Below, piece by piece: positions 1 to 8,803 of a DNA stretch of 64,000 bases (the first letter of the stretch is position 1; every line of letters begins with the position of its first letter). This stretch comes from Kutzneria kofuensis (lineage in GTDB: Bacteria; Actinomycetota; Actinomycetes; Mycobacteriales; Pseudonocardiaceae): the NCBI RefSeq assembly GCF_014203355.1, contig NZ_JACHIR010000001.1:992001-1056000 (forward strand), read 5' to 3'. The notes beneath the pieces were generated by a model. The model was not told the origin of the DNA. It worked only from the letters and a program-made list of their open reading frames with translations, and did not search any database. The position numbers and the translations under genes are program-made.

Positions 1-1
1 C

Positions 2-622
2 GCCGGCGCGTCCCTGACGGGAGTGGTCGCGCCTGCGGCGCACGCCGCGCCGCAGGCCGACCCGACCGCCGGTCTCAAGCAGTACAGCGACACGTTCAAG
101 GTCCAGCATCCGTACGACCTGCCCCAGTCCGCACGCTTCTCCACGTCCGCGGGCCCGGTGTACAACGCCTGGATCATGAAGGGCGACAAGCCCTTCTCAC
201 AGGGGTCGGGCACCGGACCGCGGACCGAGATGCGCTGGGGCACCAACTGGTCGCGGACCGAGCACCAGTGGTCGGCCGACGTGCTGGTCGACTCCGGCAC
301 CGAGGGCGCCTGCATCATGCAGGTCAAGGGCGACACGGGTGGCGAGGCCGTCTACCTCAACGTGCACAACAACGGAAGTCTCTACAACAGCGTCAACAAG
401 ACGCCGATCGCCACCGGCCTGTGGGGCAAGTGGTTCCACCTGAACACCGACTTCAACCCGGCCGACGGGTCCTTCCGGGTGTGGATCGACGGCAGGCAGG
501 TGCTCTCCGGCCACTACTCCGCGCCGGCCAGCAAGGTCTGGTACTTCAAGAACGGCGTCTACAACACCAACGGGGCCAAGGCCGAGGCCCACTTCAAGAA
601 CATCACCTTCTGGCAGAAGTAG
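2..622 (+). CDS. Secreted polysaccharide lyase-like protein (PL7/alginate-lyase-2 type), 5' end outside window
   Basis: The frame is open from base 2, so the true start lies left of the window. The visible part begins inside a signal peptide (hydrophobic ASLTGVVAPAAHA, then an AHA-AP type cleavage site). The mature part of about 185 residues looks like a concanavalin-like jelly roll of the alginate lyase 2 group: RTEMR corresponds to the R(S/T)E(L/V)R signature and YFKNGVYN to the YFKAGxYNQ signature. The third family signature, QIH/QVH, is not intact: the matching stretch reads MQVKG, so the usual His is Lys. Substrate is therefore uncertain; glucuronan or another uronic-acid polymer is as possible as alginate. 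The stop codon touches the stop of the convergent enoyl-CoA hydratase with no gap. Confidence 0.6.
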   Translation, partial: AGASLTGVVAPAAHAAPQADPTAGLKQYSDTFKVQHPYDLPQSARFSTSAGPVYNAWIMKGDKPFSQGSGTGPRTEMRWGTNWSRTEHQWSADVLVDSGTEGACIMQVKGDTGGEAVYLNVHNNGSLYNSVNKTPIATGLWGKWFHLNTDFNPADGSFRVWIDGRQVLSGHYSAPASKVWYFKNGVYNTNGAKAEAHFKNITFWQK

Positions 623-1378
623 TCAGTGGTGGCGGCTGCGGGACAGGAACGCCGTCACGCCGCGCTGGAAGTCCTCATAGGACACCGCCGGCCCACTGGC
701 GAAGCTGTCGGCGGCGGCGCGGGTGGGTGACAGCCCGACGCTGACGGCCTGTTTCGCGGCGACCAACGCGGCCCGGGGCTGGGCGGCCACGGCGGCCACC
801 AGCTCCGCGGTCGCGCCGGACAACTCCGCCGACGGCACCCGCCGGTTGGCCAGCCCGGCGGCGACGGCCTCGGCGGCGTCCAGCAACCGCCCGGTGTACA
901 GCAACTCCCGCGCCAGGCCGTGCCCGGCGAGCAGCGCCAGCCGGGCGGCGAAGGCCGGGCTGACAAGGATCCCCAGCCGCGCGATGGGCATGCCGATGCG
1001 GGCGTCGTCGGCGAAGACCCGCAGGTCACAGGCCAGGGCCAGCTGGCAGCCGGCGCCGGCGGCGACGCCGCTGACCTGCGCGATCACCGGCGTCGGACAC
1101 TCCTCGATGGCGGTGCAGGCGGCCTCCATCGCGGCGAAGGCCCGGTCCACGTCGTCGGGGGCGGCGTGCACCCACTCGCGCAGGTCCGAGCCGGCGCTGA
1201 AGGTGCTGCCGCTGCCCCGGACGACGATCACGCGAATGTCCTCGTCCCGGGCGAACTGCCGGAACGCCGTCTCCAGCGCACGCCAATCGTCGTGCCCCAA
1301 CGCATTGGCGCTGCCGCCGGAACCGAGCACCACCTCCGCGCTGCGCCCCTGGCCGCGGACCAAGACGTTCGCCGACAC
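623..1378 (-). CDS. Enoyl-CoA hydratase/isomerase family protein
   Basis: 251 residues, the usual length for a crotonase. The oxyanion-hole segment FSAGSDLRE lies near residue 60 and the second conserved block, VSGVAAGAGCQLALACDL, near residue 105. The first catalytic Glu position of classical hydratases is not obvious, so hydratase versus isomerase cannot be decided. Starts at GTG with GGGGAGG about 4 nt upstream. That ribosome binding site sits on top of the broken 5' edge of the lactate permease remnant on the opposite strand. Predicted to be cytoplasmic and to act on acyl-CoA substrates. Confidence 0.85.
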   Translation of the reverse strand: MSANVLVRGQGRSAEVVLGSGGSANALGHDDWRALETAFRQFARDEDIRVIVVRGSGSTFSAGSDLREWVHAAPDDVDRAFAAMEAACTAIEECPTPVIAQVSGVAAGAGCQLALACDLRVFADDARIGMPIARLGILVSPAFAARLALLAGHGLARELLYTGRLLDAAEAVAAGLANRRVPSAELSGATAELVAAVAAQPRAALVAAKQAVSVGLSPTRAAADSFASGPAVSYEDFQRGVTAFLSRSRHH

Positions 1379-1383
1379 CGGAC

Positions 1384-2496
1384 CTCCCCGAAGTAGCCAC
1401 GGTCGCGCTGGTGGCGAACACCGCGCCGGTGGCGTTCGGCGCGCTCGCGGTGCCGATCACCACCCTGGCCACGGTGACCGGCCTGCCGCTGCACGACCTG
1501 GCGGCGATGGTCGGTCGGCAGACGCCGGTGCTGGCGCTGTTCGTGCCGATGGCACTGGTCGGCATCATCGGCGGCTGGCGCGGCGTCCGGGAGACACTGC
1601 CGGCGACGATCGCGTGCGGCGTCACGTTCGCGGTCGCTCAGTACGCGGTGGCCAACTTCTTCAGCGCTCCCCTGACGGACATCGTCGCCTCGCTGCTCAG
1701 CGCGCTGGCGGTGGTGGTCGCGGTGCGCCGCCGCAGCAAGGAGGAGAACACCGACAGCCGGGCCGAGGTGCTGCGCGCCTACGCCCCGTACGCGATCATC
1801 ATCGCCGTGTTCGCGCTGGCCCAGGTGCCGGCGATCAAGGACGCGCTGACCAGCGTCACCGTCACGTTCAACTGGCCCGGCCTGCACCTGGCCACCGTCG
1901 GCGGCAAGCCGTCCACGCTGCCGGTGTTCAAGTTCGACTGGCTGGACGCGGCCGGCAGCCTGCTGATCATCGCCGGCCTCGTCACCGTTCCGGTGATCAG
2001 GATCAGGCCCGGCGCCGCCCTGCGCACCTACGGCGGGACCTACCGTCAGCTGGCGACCGCCATCGTCACGGTGATGGCCGTGCTCGCGCTGGCGTACGTG
2101 ATGAACGCCAGCGGGCAGACCACGACGCTCGGCACCTGGATGGCCAATGCCGGCGGGCTGTTCGCGCTGCTGTCGCCGGTGCTCGGCTGGCTCGGCGTCG
2201 CCGTCACCGGATCCGACACGTCGTCGAACTCCCTGTTCGGCGCGCTGCAGGTGACGGCGGCCCAACATGCCGGGCTCAGTCCGACGCTGATGGCCGCCGC
2301 CAACTCGTCCGGCGGCGTGCTGGGCAAGATGATCAGTCCGCAGAACCTGGCGATCGCCGCCGGCGCCGTCGGCATGGCCGGCCGCGAAGGCGACCTGTTC
2401 CGGCGGGTCTTCCTGTGGAGCCTGATCCTGCTGGCCGTGATGTGCCTGCTCGTTTTCCTGCAGTCGACGCCGGTCTTGGCTTGGATGGTGGTGTGA
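1384..2496 (+). pseudogene. lldP: L-lactate permease, N-terminal third missing
   Basis: From about base 1390 the frame reads VANTAPVAFGALAVPITTL and continues colinearly to the C-terminus of the LctP/LldP family, including FKFDWLDAAGS, WLGVAVTGSDTSSNSLFGALQ, GGVLGKMISPQNLAIA and a C-terminus ending LAWMVV. E. coli LldP is 551 residues and its NTAPVAFG motif lies near residue 160, so about 155 residues, including the first membrane helices, are absent here. Homology stops abruptly at about 1384-1390, next to the start codon of the enoyl-CoA hydratase. The first usable start would be GTG 1411 (361 aa), which lies inside a conserved block and has no obvious ribosome binding site. I infer a deletion or rearrangement scar rather than a working transporter. 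The stop overlaps the next gene in GTGA. Confidence 0.8.
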
Positions 2497-3014
2497 CACC
2501 GACCCTCACGCCACCATTCCGCGAGTTCATGCCGACCTGGCTGGCAGGGCAGCCTTGGTACCGCGGCGACGGCACTCCGGAACTCAAGTCGGTCGGGTTC
2601 TTCCGATTCGAGGACCCGGCCGGCGAGGTCGGCATCGAGACGCACGTTGTCCAAGCCGGCGGCGTGACGTACCAGATTCCGATGACCTACCGCGGCGCGC
2701 CGCTCGTCGGCGGGGCGCTGATCGTGACCGCCGAGCACAGCGAACTCGGCCCGCGCTGGATCTACCAGGCCGAGACGGATCCGGTGTGGCGCAAGGAACT
2801 TCTCCGGCTGGTCCGCTCGAACGGGGTGGCGTCAGCGAGTCGGGGTACGGCATTCGAGGCGCGCGGCACACAGCTGGCGGAGTTCGCCGACGACGAGGTG
2901 GACATCGAGCTGGCCCGCGTCCCGGAACCGGCCGGACCCGACAGCCCCGACGTCGTCGGCACCGTTACCCTCGGTGACAGCCGCCTCGCCACCATCCACC
3001 GCCCAACGTTGTGA
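2493..3014 (+). CDS. Maltokinase N-terminal cap-like domain protein (CG0192 type)
   Basis: 173 residues. It has the block order of stand-alone Mak_N_cap (PF18085-like) proteins: PTWLAGQPWYRG near the N-terminus, then GFFRFEDPAGEVGIE, YQIPMTYRGAPL and ALIVTAEHSELGPRWIYQ. In maltokinases and trehalose synthase fusions this cap precedes the kinase lobes; here no kinase domain follows, so the role is unknown. The GTG start overlaps the stop of the permease remnant by 4 bases (GTGA), which suggests translational coupling with the formerly intact permease gene. The stop codon forms the base of the following hairpin. Confidence 0.75.
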   Translation: MTPTLTPPFREFMPTWLAGQPWYRGDGTPELKSVGFFRFEDPAGEVGIETHVVQAGGVTYQIPMTYRGAPLVGGALIVTAEHSELGPRWIYQAETDPVWRKELLRLVRSNGVASASRGTAFEARGTQLAEFADDEVDIELARVPEPAGPDSPDVVGTVTLGDSRLATIHRPTL

Positions 3015-3055
3015 AGGGACCATTCCTGACGTTGAACGTCAGGAATGGTCCCTTC
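3013..3055. terminator. Perfect 43-nt palindrome, bidirectional terminator
   Basis: Arms 3013-3033 and 3035-3055 are exact reverse complements around one central base. The core reads accattcctgacgtt, then g, then the mirrored arm. It lies between the convergent Mak_N_cap gene and pdxS. The inner 37 nt recur unchanged at 38251-38287. Confidence 0.85.
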
Positions 3056-3084
3056 CAAAGAACACTGGTGGACGCGGAGGGTGA

Positions 3085-3984
3085 TTACCAGCCGCGGGTG
3101 GCCAGCTTCTGGGACTCCGGGAGCTCGGAGACGTTGATGCCGACCATGGCCTCGCCGAGGCCGCGGGAGACCTTGGCGATGACGTCCGGGTCGTCGTGGA
3201 AGGTGGTGGCCTTGACGATGGCGGACGCGCGCTGCGCCGGGTCGCCGGACTTGAAGATGCCGGAGCCGACGAACACGCCCTCGGCGCCGAGCTGCATCAT
3301 CATCGCGGCGTCGGCCGGGGTGGCGATGCCGCCCGCGGTGAACAGCACGACCGGCAGCTTGCCGGTGGCGGCGATCTCCTTGACCAGCTCGTACGGGGCG
3401 CGCAGCTCCTTGGCGGCGGCGTACAGCTCGGCCTCGTCGAGCACGGTCAGCCGGCGGATGTCGGCCCGGATCTGGCGCATGTGCCGGGTGGCCTCGACGA
3501 CGTTGCCGGTGCCGGCCTCACCCTTGGAGCGGATCATGGCCGCGCCCTCGGCGATGCGGCGCAGCGCCTCGCCCAGGTTGGTCGCGCCGCACACGAACGG
3601 CACGGTGAACGGCCACTTGTCGATGTGGTTGGCCTCGTCGGCGGGGGTGAGCACCTCGGACTCGTCGATGTAGTCGACGCCGAGCGACTGCAGCACCTGG
3701 GCCTCGACGAAGTGGCCGATGCGGGCCTTGGCCATCACGGGGATGGACACCGCGTTGATGATGCCGTCGATCATGTCGGGGTCGCTCATCCGGGCGACGC
3801 CGCCCTGGACGCGGATGTCGGCCGGCACGCGCTCCAGCGCCATGACGGCGACGGCGCCGGCGTCCTCGGCGATCTTGGCCTGCTCGGGCGTGACCACGTC
3901 CATGATCACACCGCCCTTGAGCATCTCGGCCATGCCGCGCTTGACCCGCGCGGTGCCGGTGGCGGGAGTGGGCTCGATGTTCAA
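3085..3984 (-). CDS. pdxS: Pyridoxal 5'-phosphate synthase, lyase subunit PdxS
   Basis: 299 residues, normal for PdxS (SNZ family). PdxS builds PLP from ribose 5-phosphate, glyceraldehyde 3-phosphate and ammonia supplied by the glutaminase PdxT. Visible catalytic lysines: K86 in VMAKARIG and K154 in [10 protein letters not shown], matching K81 and K149 of Bacillus subtilis PdxS. The TTG start at 3984 is chosen because GAAAGG lies 8 nt upstream and the N-terminus then matches the family; longer in-frame starts reach into the promoter region. pdxT is usually downstream in actinobacteria but is not in this window: a terminator hairpin follows at once. Divergent from the EF-G-like gene across about 200 bp. 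Confidence 0.95.
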   Translation of the reverse strand: MNIEPTPATGTARVKRGMAEMLKGGVIMDVVTPEQAKIAEDAGAVAVMALERVPADIRVQGGVARMSDPDMIDGIINAVSIPVMAKARIGHFVEAQVLQSLGVDYIDESEVLTPADEANHIDKWPFTVPFVCGATNLGEALRRIAEGAAMIRSKGEAGTGNVVEATRHMRQIRADIRRLTVLDEAELYAAAKELRAPYELVKEIAATGKLPVVLFTAGGIATPADAAMMMQLGAEGVFVGSGIFKSGDPAQRASAIVKATTFHDDPDVIAKVSRGLGEAMVGINVSELPESQKLATRGW

Positions 3985-4181
3985 CGTGCCGACCTTTCGG
4001 GAGCGTGCGGTGGGGTACACCGCCAATGCTAGGTCGGACGTGGCCTGGTGTTTGAGGCCAATCTGACACAATTCCGGAAGGCCACTTCGCCGGCGGGCTT
4101 GTCCGACCAGCGGTTCGGGTGTGAGATCGAACACATCGAGGTGTACTCCAGGCCAATTCGGTTCGTTCGGGAGGTGACCCC

Positions 4182-6308
4182 ATGGGGTCCAAGAACACCG
4201 ACAACACCCATTCCGGCGGCGCGGTCGCTGTAGCCGACCCGGCCAAGGTCCGCAACGTCGTGCTGGTCGGCCCGTCGGGGGCCGGCAAGACCACCCTCAC
4301 CGAGGCGCTACTGGCCGCCTCCGGCGTGCTGACCAGGGCCGGGTCCGTCACAGAGGGCACGACCGTGTGCGACCACGACCCCGCGGCGCAGCGGCAGCAG
4401 CGCTCGGTCGGGCTGGCGGTGGCGCCACTGGTCCACCAGGACATCAAGATCAATCTCATCGACACGCCCGGATACGCCGACTTCGTCGGCGAGCTGCGGG
4501 CCGGCCTGCGCGCCGCCGACGCGGCGATCTTCGTGGTCAGCGCGGCCGAGGGCGTGGACGCGATGACCATGGCGCTGTGGGAGGAATGCGCGGCCGTCGG
4601 CATGCCGCGCGGCGTCGTGATCGCCCGGCTGGACCACCACCGCGCCGACTTCGACGCGGAGCTGGCGTCCTGCCAGGAGGCGTTCGGCGCCGGCGTGCTG
4701 CCGCTCTACCTGCCGGTGCCCGGCTCCGGCAACACCAAGCTCGTCGGCCTGATCACGCAGCGGGTCTTCGACTACTCCGGCGGCTACCCGCCGACCGTTC
4801 AGGACCCGGACGGCGACCTCGCCGACTTCATGGCCGATCACCGCAACGCGCTGATCGAGGGCGTCATCGCGGAGAGCGAGGACGAGACCCTGATGGACCG
4901 CTACCTCGGCGGCGAGGAGATCGACCAGGATGTGCTCATCGCCGACCTTTTGGCCGCCGTCACCCGGGGCTCGTTCCATCCGGTCGTGCCCGCGTGCGCG
5001 GCGACCGGACTCGGGCTGGCCGAGATCCTGGACGGCATCGTGCGCGCCTTCCCGTCGCCGCTGGAACATCCGCTGCCCTCGGTGACCGATCCCGTCGGCG
5101 GCACCGTGCTGGACCTGACCACCGACCCGGACGGCCCGCTCGCGGCCGAGGTCGTGCGCACCGCCGTCGACTCGTACGTCGGTCGGGTGTCGCTCGTCCG
5201 GGTGTTTTCCGGGACGCTGCGGCCGGAGCGGTCCGTGCACGTGTCCGGGCACGGCATGAGCGACCGCGGGCACGAGGACCACGACGAGGACGAGCGGGTC
5301 GCGCACATCTACTCGCCGCTCGGGTCGAACCTGCGTGAGGTGCCGTTCTGCGTGGCCGGCGACCTGTGCGCGCTGACCAAGCTCGGCTCGGCGGAGACCG
5401 GCGACACCGTGTCCAGCCCCGACCAGCCGCTGCTGATGTCGCCGTGGCTGATGCCGGAGCCGCTGCTGCCGGTCGCCATCGTGGCTCGTAAGCGGAGCGA
5501 CGAGGACACGCTGGCCCGCAACCTCGCGCGGCTGGTGGCCGGGGATCCGACCCTGCGGCTGGAGCGCAACACCGAGACGCACCAGATGGTGTTGTGGTGC
5601 ATGGGCGAGGCGCACGCCGACGTCGTGCTGGCGCGGCTGCGCGCCGGCGGGGCCGAGGTCGACACCGAGGACGTTCGGGTGCCGCTACGTGAGACCTTTG
5701 CCAAGCCCGCCAAGGGACACGGCCGGCACGTGAAGCAGTCCGGGGGGCACGGTCAGTACGCCGTGTGCGACCTGGAGGTCGAGCCGCTGCCGCGCGGGGC
5801 CGGCTTCGAGTTCGTCGACCGGGTCGTCGGCGGCGCGGTGCCCAACCAGTTCATTCCCAGCGTGGAGAAGGGTGTGCGGGCGCAGCTCGCGAAGGGTCTG
5901 CACGGCGACCACCCGTGCGTCGACGTGCGCGTGACCCTCGTGGACGGCAAGGCCCACAGCGTCGACTCCTCCGACGCCGCGTTCCAGACCGCCGGCGCCC
6001 TGGCGTTGAAGGAGGCCGCCGCCAACAGCCGGATCTCGCTGCTGGAGCCGATGGACGAGGTCACCATCCGGCTGCCCGACGACTATCTCGGCGCCGTGCT
6101 GGGGGATCTGTCCAGCAAGCGGGCCCGGGTGCTGGGCACCGAGGCCGACGTGACGCCCGGCCGGACCTTGATCCGCGCCGAGGTGCCCGCGACCGAGCTG
6201 ATCCGCTACGCCGTCGAGTTGCGGTCCCTCGCGTCGGGGACCGCGACGTTCACCCGGCACTTCGCGAGGTACGACCCGCTGCCGGACAATCTGGCCGCGA
6301 AGGCGTGA
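4182..6308 (+). CDS. fusA2: Elongation factor G-like protein (EF-G2)
   Basis: 708 residues with the full EF-G layout: G domain (GPSGAGKTT at residues 30-38; switch [10 protein letters not shown] near residue 92), domain II, then domains III-V, ending about 8 residues after [13 protein letters not shown]. The G4 motif NKxD that fixes guanine specificity reads ARLD (VVIARLDHH), as in the EF-G2 subfamily of actinobacteria rather than FusA1. M. smegmatis EF-G2 is reported to bind nucleotide but not to replace EF-G in translocation. A divergent role here is inferred. ATG start with GGGAGG 7 nt upstream. Transcribed alone, ending at a strong hairpin. Confidence 0.9.
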   Translation: MGSKNTDNTHSGGAVAVADPAKVRNVVLVGPSGAGKTTLTEALLAASGVLTRAGSVTEGTTVCDHDPAAQRQQRSVGLAVAPLVHQDIKINLIDTPGYADFVGELRAGLRAADAAIFVVSAAEGVDAMTMALWEECAAVGMPRGVVIARLDHHRADFDAELASCQEAFGAGVLPLYLPVPGSGNTKLVGLITQRVFDYSGGYPPTVQDPDGDLADFMADHRNALIEGVIAESEDETLMDRYLGGEEIDQDVLIADLLAAVTRGSFHPVVPACAATGLGLAEILDGIVRAFPSPLEHPLPSVTDPVGGTVLDLTTDPDGPLAAEVVRTAVDSYVGRVSLVRVFSGTLRPERSVHVSGHGMSDRGHEDHDEDERVAHIYSPLGSNLREVPFCVAGDLCALTKLGSAETGDTVSSPDQPLLMSPWLMPEPLLPVAIVARKRSDEDTLARNLARLVAGDPTLRLERNTETHQMVLWCMGEAHADVVLARLRAGGAEVDTEDVRVPLRETFAKPAKGHGRHVKQSGGHGQYAVCDLEVEPLPRGAGFEFVDRVVGGAVPNQFIPSVEKGVRAQLAKGLHGDHPCVDVRVTLVDGKAHSVDSSDAAFQTAGALALKEAAANSRISLLEPMDEVTIRLPDDYLGAVLGDLSSKRARVLGTEADVTPGRTLIRAEVPATELIRYAVELRSLASGTATFTRHFARYDPLPDNLAAKA

Positions 6309-6318
6309 GGAGGGCGGT

Positions 6319-6347
6319 GCGGCCCGGCCCTTCGGGGCGCGGGCCGC
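6319..6347. terminator. GC-rich hairpin between convergent EF-G2 and Nudix genes
   Basis: gcggcccg then gccc, loop ttcg, gggc, then cgggccgc with one bulged G. A 12-bp stem with a stable tetraloop, placed 11 nt after the EF-G2 stop. Confidence 0.7.
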
Positions 6348-6372
6348 TCGGCCGCAGCGCACGGGCCACACC

Positions 6373-7332
6373 TCAGCGCACGGGCCGCACCGTGCCGTCC
6401 CATTGCGTGGCAAGGAGATCCTCCAACAACGGTCCGAGCAGCGCCGGGTAGACCAGCTCGTCCGAGTCGGCCAGTTCCTGCGTCGTCCACCAGCGATGGC
6501 CCGTGACGGTGTCGTTCTCCAGCTGGGTGAATCCGGACGTGTCGATGGCGTCCGTGTTGGTGCGCAACAGGAAGAACCACTCCTCGCCGAGGAACCACCG
6601 GCCGTCGAAGCAGAACGTCACCCGCCGCAGCCACACCGGCCCGGTCAGATCCTCCTCGGCGCAGCGGATCCCCGTCTCCTCGGCCAGCTCCCGGACGGCC
6701 GCTTCCCGCAGCGCTTCCCCCTTCTCGATGCCGCCGCCCGGCGTGAACCACCACTGCTCCGTGTCGTTCGGCGGCGGATTCCCCCCTCGGAACAACAGCA
6801 CCCGATCACGGTCGTCCACCAGCAGAATCCGCGCCGACGCCCGCGGCACCAACGCCTGCTCGCCGCTCTCCGGCGCCACCGGCTCCGCGATCTCGAAGTA
6901 ACTCGGCAACGGCGCCGTGCCGGCCAGCCGCAACCAGCGCACCGATCGCTTGCGTCGCAAGGCAAGCGTGTCCCTGACCGCGTCGTTGTGCACCCGTCGG
7001 GCCAGCACCAGCCGATGCTCGGCGTCAGCCAGCTCCGTCGCGATCTCCGCTGGCAACGTCGTCCGATCCAGCTCCCCCAGCAGCCGGCTGACCTCGTTCT
7101 CCGCCGCTTCCCGCTCGGACCGCGGCGCTCGCTCCGCCACCTCCGTGGCCCGCTGCAACTTCGGGCTCGCCAACCGGGCCAGCAACGCCCGCCGCGCCAG
7201 CGCCGCGTCCAGCGCCGCCCACGCCGCGTCGGTACGGATGTGCAGCCGATCCAGCCGACTCGTCAGCCGCATCGTCCGCGCCACCAGGGCCAGCAGCACC
7301 ACCAGGCCCGCCGCCACCCCCTCGATGATCAC
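6373..7332 (-). CDS. Membrane-anchored LemA-like/Nudix hydrolase
   Basis: 319 residues in two parts. Residues 4-20 form a single N-terminal membrane anchor, followed to about 125 by a charged helical region resembling LemA proteins. Residues 160-319 form a Nudix domain with a complete Nudix box at 200-222 (G200, E206, R214, E215, E218, E219, G221). Nudix enzymes hydrolyse nucleoside diphosphates linked to another moiety; the substrate cannot be read from sequence. It is the last gene of the thrS-HIT-pgsA-patA-pimA cluster, the place held by the Nudix gene Rv2609c in M. tuberculosis. Conserved linkage to mannolipid synthesis hints at a GDP-sugar or CDP-lipid related substrate, but this is inference. 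Confidence 0.85.
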   Translation of the reverse strand: MIIEGVAAGLVVLLALVARTMRLTSRLDRLHIRTDAAWAALDAALARRALLARLASPKLQRATEVAERAPRSEREAAENEVSRLLGELDRTTLPAEIATELADAEHRLVLARRVHNDAVRDTLALRRKRSVRWLRLAGTAPLPSYFEIAEPVAPESGEQALVPRASARILLVDDRDRVLLFRGGNPPPNDTEQWWFTPGGGIEKGEALREAAVRELAEETGIRCAEEDLTGPVWLRRVTFCFDGRWFLGEEWFFLLRTNTDAIDTSGFTQLENDTVTGHRWWTTQELADSDELVYPALLGPLLEDLLATQWDGTVRPVR

Positions 7333-7341
7333 CGCTCGACC

Positions 7342-7740
7342 CTACTCCGCACGGGGGAAGTAGCGGCCGGACGTGGTGGTGGTGGTGTTGACGGCGTCGA
7401 ACAGGGCCCAGCCGTCGAGCTCGGCGGAGGCATTGGCCAGCGGCTCCCAGCCGCCGGCCCTGGCGGCGTCGAGCAGGGCGCGAGCGACACCGGGCTGGTT
7501 GAGGTTCAGGTCGCGGCCGTCGGCGTGAAGGACCTGGCCGGAATGCATGGGGTAACCGTCGTAGACGTGATGGCCGTCGCGGGGCGCGAAGATGATGAAG
7601 AGACGCCCATGGGAGCGTTCGCGCCGGATCCACACGACCTCGCGGCAGGGGCTCGTCGCGCCCGGCTCATGACAATGGCCGACACCCCACAGATAGCGCT
7701 CAGCGCCGACGCCGAGCCAGCGGCCGGGCCTGCGACGCAT
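7342..7740 (-). CDS. Conserved hypothetical protein in the PIM cluster
   Basis: 132 residues, not recognised. There is no signal peptide or membrane segment. Trp and Tyr residues are frequent in the N-terminal half (RYLWGVGHCHE, EVVWIRRERSHGRLFIIF). The start is ATG 7740 because GAGGTGG lies 6 nt upstream and no other start exists before the conserved part. This overlaps the 3' end of pimA by 41 bp. The next gene, the Nudix hydrolase, begins 9 bp downstream, so the protein is probably co-translated with the mannolipid genes. Confidence 0.6.
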   Translation of the reverse strand: MRRRPGRWLGVGAERYLWGVGHCHEPGATSPCREVVWIRRERSHGRLFIIFAPRDGHHVYDGYPMHSGQVLHADGRDLNLNQPGVARALLDAARAGGWEPLANASAELDGWALFDAVNTTTTTSGRYFPRAE

Positions 7741-8803
7741 GGGAATCCACCTCGCGGGGATTGGCGGACGACGCGGCCTCGTAGACGCGCAGGACCTGGT
7801 CGGCGACCACGGACCAGTCGAAGGTAACGGCCCGGGTGGAGGCCGCGAAACCGAATTCCATGCGGCGGACGGGGTCGTCGAACATGGTGGCAAGGGCGGC
7901 GGCGAGGGCGGTGGGGTCGCCGGGAGAGGCGAAGAGGGCGGCGTCACCGAGGACGCGGCGGAAGGCGTCGAGGTCGCTGGCGACGATGGGGGCGCCGGCG
8001 CTCATGGCTTCGGCCAGCACGATGCCGAAGCTCTCGCCGCCGGTGTTGGGGGCGCACACGACGTCGACGGAGCGGAGCAAGGCCGCCTTGGTGGCGTCGG
8101 AAACCTCGCCGAGGATCTCGGCACGGGGGCAAGCGGCCTGAAGAGCGGCGGCGTTGCCGCGGCCGGCGACGAGGAGGCGGAGGTCGGGGTAGCGAGATCC
8201 GAGCAGGCGCACGGCCTCCACCAGCACGGACATGCCCTTGCGGGGCTCGTCGAAACGGCCGACGAAGCCGATGGTGGGGCCGCGTCGGGGAAAGCCGGGC
8301 AGCGGGGCGGCGTCGGCGAAGAAGCGCACGTCGACGCCGTTGGGGATCTCGACGGCGTCGCCGCCGAGGTGCTCGACCTGCACCCGCCGGGCCGGCTCGG
8401 ACACGGCGATCCGGGCGGTGACCTTCTCCAGCTGGGGCCGAAGCACTCCCTGGCACGCCAGGAGGATGAGCGAACGGTCGAACGAGGTGTGGAAGGTGGC
8501 GACGACGGGACCGCGGGCCAAGGTCAGGGCCAGGAAGGACAGACTGGGGGCGATGGGTTCGTGGACGTGCAGCACGTCGAAGGAACCGGCCCGCAGCCAG
8601 CGCCGGACCCGGACGTAGGCGCCGGGGCCGAAGGCCAGCCGGGCGACGGAACCGTTGAACGGGATGGGCATCGCCCGCCCCTCGGGGGCGAGCACGGACA
8701 CCTCGTGCCCCAACCCGCGCAGCGCGACGGCCAACCCGGTGACATGCGCCTGGACGCCGCCCGGCACCGCGAGCGAATACGGGCAGACCAGGCCGATCCT
8801 CAC
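7700..8803 (-). CDS. pimA: Phosphatidyl-myo-inositol alpha-mannosyltransferase PimA
   Basis: 367 residues, GT-B fold, glycosyltransferase family 4. The N-terminus VRIGLVCPYSLAVPGGVQAH carries the acceptor-side GGVQ loop. Later come a PNGVD motif, the domain linker GFVGRFDEPRKGM and the donor-binding ESFGIVLAEAMSAG with the EX7E-type glutamates. PimA moves mannose from GDP-mannose to phosphatidylinositol on the cytoplasmic face of the membrane, the first step to PIMs and lipoglycans. The GTG start at 8803 has GGAGGAG upstream and overlaps the patA stop as GTGA. The 3' end has diverged from the family: an Arg-rich tail, ARPLARRRR. Confidence 0.93.
   Translation of the reverse strand: MRIGLVCPYSLAVPGGVQAHVTGLAVALRGLGHEVSVLAPEGRAMPIPFNGSVARLAFGPGAYVRVRRWLRAGSFDVLHVHEPIAPSLSFLALTLARGPVVATFHTSFDRSLILLACQGVLRPQLEKVTARIAVSEPARRVQVEHLGGDAVEIPNGVDVRFFADAAPLPGFPRRGPTIGFVGRFDEPRKGMSVLVEAVRLLGSRYPDLRLLVAGRGNAAALQAACPRAEILGEVSDATKAALLRSVDVVCAPNTGGESFGIVLAEAMSAGAPIVASDLDAFRRVLGDAALFASPGDPTALAAALATMFDDPVRRMEFGFAASTRAVTFDWSVVADQVLRVYEAASSANPREVDSHASQARPLARRRR

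Noticed and set aside
723-3014. 763-codon plus-strand frame
   Set aside because: Only the last 522 bp form a real gene (Mak_N_cap). The upstream part is antisense to enoyl-CoA hydratase and out of frame with the permease.
3985-4134. N-terminal extension of pdxS to 4134
   Set aside because: The extension is not conserved, covers the divergent promoter region, and the TTG at 3984 has a good ribosome binding site.
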